In this document: piece after piece, positions 59,546-64,000 of the stretch | Layout of the letters: each line of letters starts with the position of its first letter | Position numbering within the stretch: the stretch's first letter is position 1 | Program-made: the position numbers and the translations under genes | The notes under the pieces: model-generated | The model's input: only the letters and a program-made list of their open reading frames with translations | Told to the model about the DNA's origin: nothing | The model's database searches: none | Source: Nymphaea colorata | Lineage: Eukaryota; Streptophyta; Magnoliopsida; Nymphaeales; Nymphaeaceae | DNA: 64,000 bases | Direction of reading: 5' to 3' | Assembly: GCF_008831285.2 (NCBI RefSeq) | Contig: NC_045145.1 | Span: 4,506,723-4,570,722, forward strand

Positions 59546-60530
59546 TCCGAAGTGTATATTTACTATTTAGTGGTATAATCACAAAAAACGCGTTGTGTTA
59601 CACGAAAAAATGCGAGAAAATGAAATGCATAAAACTTAAAAAAAAAAAACTTATTTTTTTTTTTTGAAAAAAAAAGTAACAATAACACTTTTTTTTCCTT
59701 TTTTCGTGTTTTTTTACTTTTTATTTTATTCATTTTTTTTATTTTTTATTTTTTATTTTTTATTTTTTATTTGTTACAAATTTACTTATCTTTTTTGATG
59801 TTTGTGTTATTGTTTTCTCACTTATTTTATTTTTTCTCATTTTTAGTTTTTAAATTTTTTTTAATTACTGTCTTTTTCCTTTTTTTGTTGTGAAGACGTT
59901 ATTTATAACTATAGTCTAACCACAACTTGGAAAAAACTCGTGGCAACGGGGAAACCAAAATTTTTTCATTAATGACACTAGTAACAAAAAAATTTATATT
60001 TTTAGGAATCATTTTTTTGGTCTGTGTGGGCAATTGCCCCCACACCTGCATCCACCCATAATTAACAGTCTTTACTTCTAGGGTAACATGAGGAACTGTA
60101 AACCGAATTTTGGTTGGGAATTAAATGGCCTGGCTTTGCATGGCGTCTTTGTTGGCTTTTAACTGCATTAACTCGTAATATTTCACTTTGTTTTAGTTGC
60201 TTGCATAAATTACCAATTATTTTATGACAGAAATTCTTTGTTGGTGCACTTGAGTTGGAAAGCAATTGTTTGAAAAACAACGGCGGAAGAAACCCTTTAC
60301 CCTTGCCACCCCAAAAAAGATAAAAAAATAAATAAATAAACAAATAAAATGAATGAACAAATAAATATCCCCTAACCACATACATAATTAATCATGTCTT
60401 TTGTATCTGCCCTCCTTTCCCGTGTGAATGCTACAGTTAGTTACATTTGGACATGTCAAAATTCAGCAGTTCATAAATTTGTCCTTCCACACAAACTAAC
60501 TATATGGCACCAAAATGACGTTCCTTTCTT

Positions 60531-60600
60531 CCCGATTGGTGCAATGGTTGTTACAGGAGCTGGTAGGCGTTCCCGTTTCAAATTCACCTATTGTCAATTA
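60531..60600 (+). mobile_element. Possible SINE fragment in the CRP2-B intron
   Basis: GATTGGTGCAATGGTTGTTA, then CCCGTTTCAAATTCACC, resembling Pol III A and B boxes. Counterpart of 24613-24665. Confidence 0.3.
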
Positions 60601-60654
60601 CTTGCATTTGCAAAAAATGTGTCACAATTGGAAGCATTACCATGTACCTTGAGA

Positions 60655-63396
60655 GGTCGTTTGATTGCTGTCCACTGAGACAGGACAGACAGGACGTTCT
60701 GTCCATTACACCACTGTCATGTCCTCATGGATAATGGTGTTCCTTGTCCACCATTTGATGATTTTAAGAACATAACACTATGTTCTTCTTGTCCGGCGTT
60801 TGTTTCGTGTGTGTTTGTTTTGTCTGTCCTGTTTGACGTTTGTTTTTATCTTGTTTGATCTATCTGTTCTGTCTTATGTTTAATTATGTCTGACGTTTGT
60901 ACTGAACGAAACCTTCAATTTCAATATGTCATGTATTTATTTCCAGAGAATATTTTATTTACAAGTACAACTTCATTAGCAATAAATAAGAAAAAACAAA
61001 AAACTTAAAAGCCTTTTATCAGGAAGCAATACAAAACGCCAGTGAACAAAGGGGGAAACATTCACATCACATTGGAAGAGCGTGTACCCTTCACCTTAGT
61101 TTTGAAAGTATTTCAAATGAACTCTTCTTGTAAGGAGTAAAAGCATATATTTAATCAAATACAACAGAATGTCACAACCACAGTTGTGACGAAGCTTTTA
61201 CAAAGCTTTTATGAAAACCATATTAGGTTCGTCGATTTCGTTGATCATGTCCCAAAGTAAGGAGAAACATCGCTACTTGTTCTTCAATTGTGATTTCTCT
61301 TGCATCAAACAATAACTCTCTACTTTTTAGCAAATTGCATAACAATGCATATATTCGTTGATCTACCCTCAATTGATCTAAACAATTTTTGGGTGTTCGT
61401 GCATACAGTCATGCACAAATTGGGCTCCTGCTAGTCGATTAGTATGTACTAAATTTCTAGTAGGTCTACTTTGAGCTTTCAAGCATTCCATCATCAACCA
61501 CATAATAAGAATAAAGATAACTGGTCCATCCTGATAATAAATACACAAATTTCATGAGAATAAACACTATTTAATTACAAATAATTGTAAAATGAAAAAT
61601 AATTGCAAGCATGAGTTCATAGCAATTTACTATATATTGTAAATTATAAACAATTAAAAACATAAAAAATACACTATTATGAACAATTATTATATCACAA
61701 ATTACAATGTAAGCATGAACCTGCTTACACAATCCCAAGTTAGCAAGGTCGGCAATTGCTGACAGTCCATTAACCGACAGAGCTGCATCCATTTTGTTGG
61801 TTGATCCCCAGTTACCATCTTTATCATCAATTTCGTAGCATTTTCTGCTTGGCCATTCATTATATACCTTGAAATCATGGAACTCCAAGTAACTTGACTC
61901 CTTTGGGACATCAAAGAAAATATCATCTCTGCAGATTGCATGTCACCACACTTAAAATATACTGATATTAAAGAATTTCCAATATGAAGTTCAAACCCCA
62001 GACCCCAAAGAATAATTTGATTATGGACGATCTTAAGTTTTTGTAGATCACCTAACACTGCACATGCACTAAGCAGAGCGACCATTGAAACCATGTCGGG
62101 TTCAACATTTGCACTTCTCATCTGCCAGAAGAACTTCAGAGCATTAACAGGACAACCAGCAGAACCATACATGTTGATCATTGTGGTCCAACTGATCACA
62201 TCTTTCACCTGCATTATGTTGAATAGCTTAGATGCATCATCAATGGCTCCAATGCTCGAATACATTTCCAAGAGTGCATTACCTACTTTAAGGTGTGCAT
62301 CAATTCTGAGTTTAACAGTAAAGCTATGAATGCATCTGCACAGTTTTTCTGACCCCAGCCCAGCACAAGCAGAGATCAGACTCAACATTGTCACTAAATT
62401 AGGTCTCAAATCCAACAATTGGACTTTCTTAAACAATGGCACAACATCACCAAACAAGCAACGATTCACTGACCCAGAGATAATGGAATTCCATGTAGCT
62501 ATATTAGGTTCAAGAACTTCCCCTCCCCAAGAGCTCGATGAGAGCCATTAATACATCCACATTTCACATACATGTCCACCAAAGAGGTCCTTACGAAAGA
62601 ATCACCTGCCAAACCACTTTTTATAACGCAACCATGGATGCAAGAACCAAGACTCAAATCGATAAGGCGAGCTGAAGATCCAATCAGGCTGACCATGATG
62701 AATGAATTAAAAGAGAATTCCTCATATCGCATCCGAGAAAACAAACTCATAGCCTCCCCATCATATCCATTATGGATGTATTTGGAGATCATCAAAGACC
62801 AAACCACCTCGTTTCTTTCAGACATTTTGTCAAATACTTGGTGAGCAGAGTCTATGCAGCCCAGACCACCGTACATGTGGATGAGTTCAGCACAAACATA
62901 GAAGTTACGCAACATCTCGCCATCAATTTTGTAAACTAGCGTCAATAGCTTCGGTATGGCGATTATTTCTCTGTCCTTCCCTGAAAAGCGATAGAAATAG
63001 AAAACGATGGCGAAAGAACGTGAGGCAAGACGAGAAAGGAACCTAAAGCAAGAAAAAAGAGGAAGGGGGGGACCAGAACCTGGGGAAGAAGGGGAGACGT
63101 AGGAGGGAAGGAGGGTCGGGAGAACGGATCGGAACCTCGTCTCCAAGGGATCGAGGTCGGGCTGGGACTGCGACGAAGAAGACGGAGTGGAGGAGAACGA
63201 CGCAGCCACGTTCTTGCAGGCGATGCGCTCACCGAGATCCTGCTCTGTTAGGGGACAAAAAAATGGGGGCAGAGGAGAAGAGGAGAAAGGCAGGGGAGAT
63301 GGAGGCGGAGGTGGAGGAGAAGGAGATGGGGGCAAAGGTCGAGGGCTCGGGGTTGTCGGGGGGGGGTGGAATTTCTGTCCTGTCTCTTTCCGAACC
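60655..63396. mobile_element. Insert in the CRP2-B intron: Harbinger-type ends enclosing a PPR gene
   Basis: Absent from the matching place in block A (about 24745), where 'accttgag' runs straight into 'gagacatggg'. The inner ends carry a perfect 13-bp inverted repeat, GAGACAGGACAGA, at 60677-60689 and inverted at 63374-63386. The left edge reads GGTCGTTTGATTGCTGTCC, in the style of plant PIF/Harbinger ends. Inside are a Harbinger transposase fragment and a frame-broken PPR gene, both on the minus strand. No clean 3-bp target duplication was recognised. Confidence 0.6.
61223..61500 (-). pseudogene. PIF/Harbinger transposase N-terminal fragment
   Basis: On the minus strand, 61408-61223 reads NCLDQLRVDQRIYALLCNLL, then LLFDAREITIEEQVAMFLLT and LGHDQRNRRT-stop. 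This is the helix-rich region found just upstream of the DDE nuclease in plant HARBI1-like transposases. The nuclease domain is missing. A decayed N-terminal part continues to about 61500 (MMVECLKAQSRPT). Confidence 0.75.
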
Positions 63397-63398
63397 AT
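61700..63398 (-). pseudogene. PLS-type pentatricopeptide repeat (PPR) gene, truncated and frameshifted
   Basis: Minus-strand text shows consecutive PPR units: AELIHMYGGLGCIDSAHQVF, RNEVVWSLMISKYIHNG, VRTSLVDMYVKCGCING, TWNSIISGSV, VGNALLEMYSSIGAIDDASK, DVISWTTMINMYGSAG, IGNSLISVYFKCGDMQSAE and VTWSSMISRYIMNGQAENA. PPR proteins bind organelle RNA. Frame breaks lie near 62510 (before TWNSII) and near 61810, and the gene stops at KQVHAYIV (61710) without E/DYW domains. The N-terminal 130 codons come from GC-rich low-complexity DNA (PPPPSPSPPPP), and the first codons overlap the insert's inverted repeat, so that start is not genuine. Confidence 0.8.
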
Positions 63399-64000
63399 GG
63401 AATTAGATTGGAGTTTCGGCTCTTATCTTTTTTCGGAGTTTGGATGAAATGCATCTCACCTTAACCTTAACTAGTTGTGAGTTCAGCAACGGTTTTCGCC
63501 GTAGCTAAAAGGTTTTTTAGCATTTACTTCCTACGTTATGTTCAAATTAACATTTACTTTCTACAACCATATGAAATCAATGACTTTCGATCGTGCTCTT
63601 GGTTCTGTTAAAAAGCTGTCTCTGCTGGAAGATCGGCACAAGAGCCTATTGGCCCCGTTCAAGGCGCAGAGGTCCATACTGTACAGGGAAATGGAGCGGC
63701 TGGACACAACATAGTCGGGGGAAGGTGCTTCTCCCCCTTTGATTACGGCTGGTGCTGTGTAACGACCAAGCAGTGCTGGATTTCTCGAAGCGACTGCGAG
63801 ACCTACTACCCTAATTAACACCTAACTACTTCACCTTCACCACAGCCTGTTCCTAGCTAACCTCCTCACTGAAGTGTTTCCATGTCAAGAATGATAAAAA
63901 AGAATAAAGTTGACGATTCCTAGTAAAGGGTCTTAGACCAACTAGTGTGCATATTATCAAACTTTGGAAGTTTCCTTTGACTTGCTTTTGTTCTTTTTCC

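Larger units (their letters stand above)
59136..63818 (+). pseudogene. CRP2-B: cysteine-rich peptide gene with lost sixth cysteine and inflated intron
   Basis: Exon 1 is 59136-59208 (signal peptide, ends CAA-G; MATICRSVLMSLL). The proposed exon 2 is 63616-63818. The peptide matches CRP2-A up to SRSDCETY, but the last cysteine codon TGC is TAC here (CETYYPN-stop), leaving five cysteines and one unpaired. One linker residue is also missing (in-frame 3-bp deletion). The intron is 4.4 kb against 1.2 kb in A because of the insert at 60655-63396. The frame is still open, so it could be a diverged gene; loss of a disulfide partner makes decay more likely. AATAAA is at 63903. Confidence 0.55.
45712..64000. 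repeat. Segmental duplication block B (CRP cluster)
   Basis: Direct-orientation counterpart of block A. Its length is inflated by Copia-1 (5.4 kb) and the CRP2-B intron insert (2.7 kb). It lacks the 3.85-kb hAT-like element and has one promoter unit rather than five. Confidence 0.9.

Noticed and set aside
60394-60678. 94-codon frame running into the Harbinger-type end
   Set aside because: Crosses the insertion boundary and includes the SINE-like patch; no homology recognised and not conserved in block A.

Overview
The window is nuclear DNA of a seed plant, most likely a flowering plant. It has spliced genes with GT-AG introns, plant-only families (neprosin-like peptidase, GH28 polygalacturonase, PPR protein, DUF26), Ty1/copia retrotransposons primed by tRNA-Met, hAT-like MITEs, long (TA)n microsatellites and AT-rich spacers. 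I cannot name the genus. There are no bacterial operons, CRISPR arrays or rRNA genes.

Layout. 1-9.6 kb: a hAT MITE with an exact 8-bp target duplication, then a seven-exon neprosin-family gene (2517-7509, +) in which every intron is phase 0. 9.66-25.9 kb: block A, holding two genes for small secreted cysteine-rich peptides (CRPs), CRP1 (17360-17674) and CRP2 (23628-25109). Block A also carries a 3.85-kb hAT-like element, a LINE relic and, just upstream of CRP1, five near-identical tandem copies of a 546-bp unit. 26.5-45 kb: a retroelement-rich spacer with two internally deleted copia elements, a polygalacturonase pseudogene (38742-41890, -), minisatellites and a copia relic. 45.7-64 kb: block B, a direct-orientation duplicate of block A with a second CRP1 (47378-47697) and CRP2 (59136-63818). 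Block B has one promoter unit instead of five. It also gained a copia element with intact LTRs (48352-53763, target duplication GTTGG) and a 2.74-kb insert in the CRP2 intron that holds a broken PPR gene and a PIF/Harbinger transposase fragment.

The unifying theme is a CRP cluster that expanded by segmental duplication. CRP1 and CRP2 share one architecture: a 73-nt signal-peptide exon ending in CAA-G, a phase-1 intron, and a second exon with the pattern C-x7/8-CC-x5-C-x6-C-x3-C. This pattern resembles the C-terminal half of the EMBRYO SURROUNDING FACTOR 1/MEG1 group of seed peptides, but the assignment is tentative. After duplication the copies diverged. CRP1 mature-peptide exons are identical in A and B, whereas CRP2-B lost its last cysteine and had its intron inflated.
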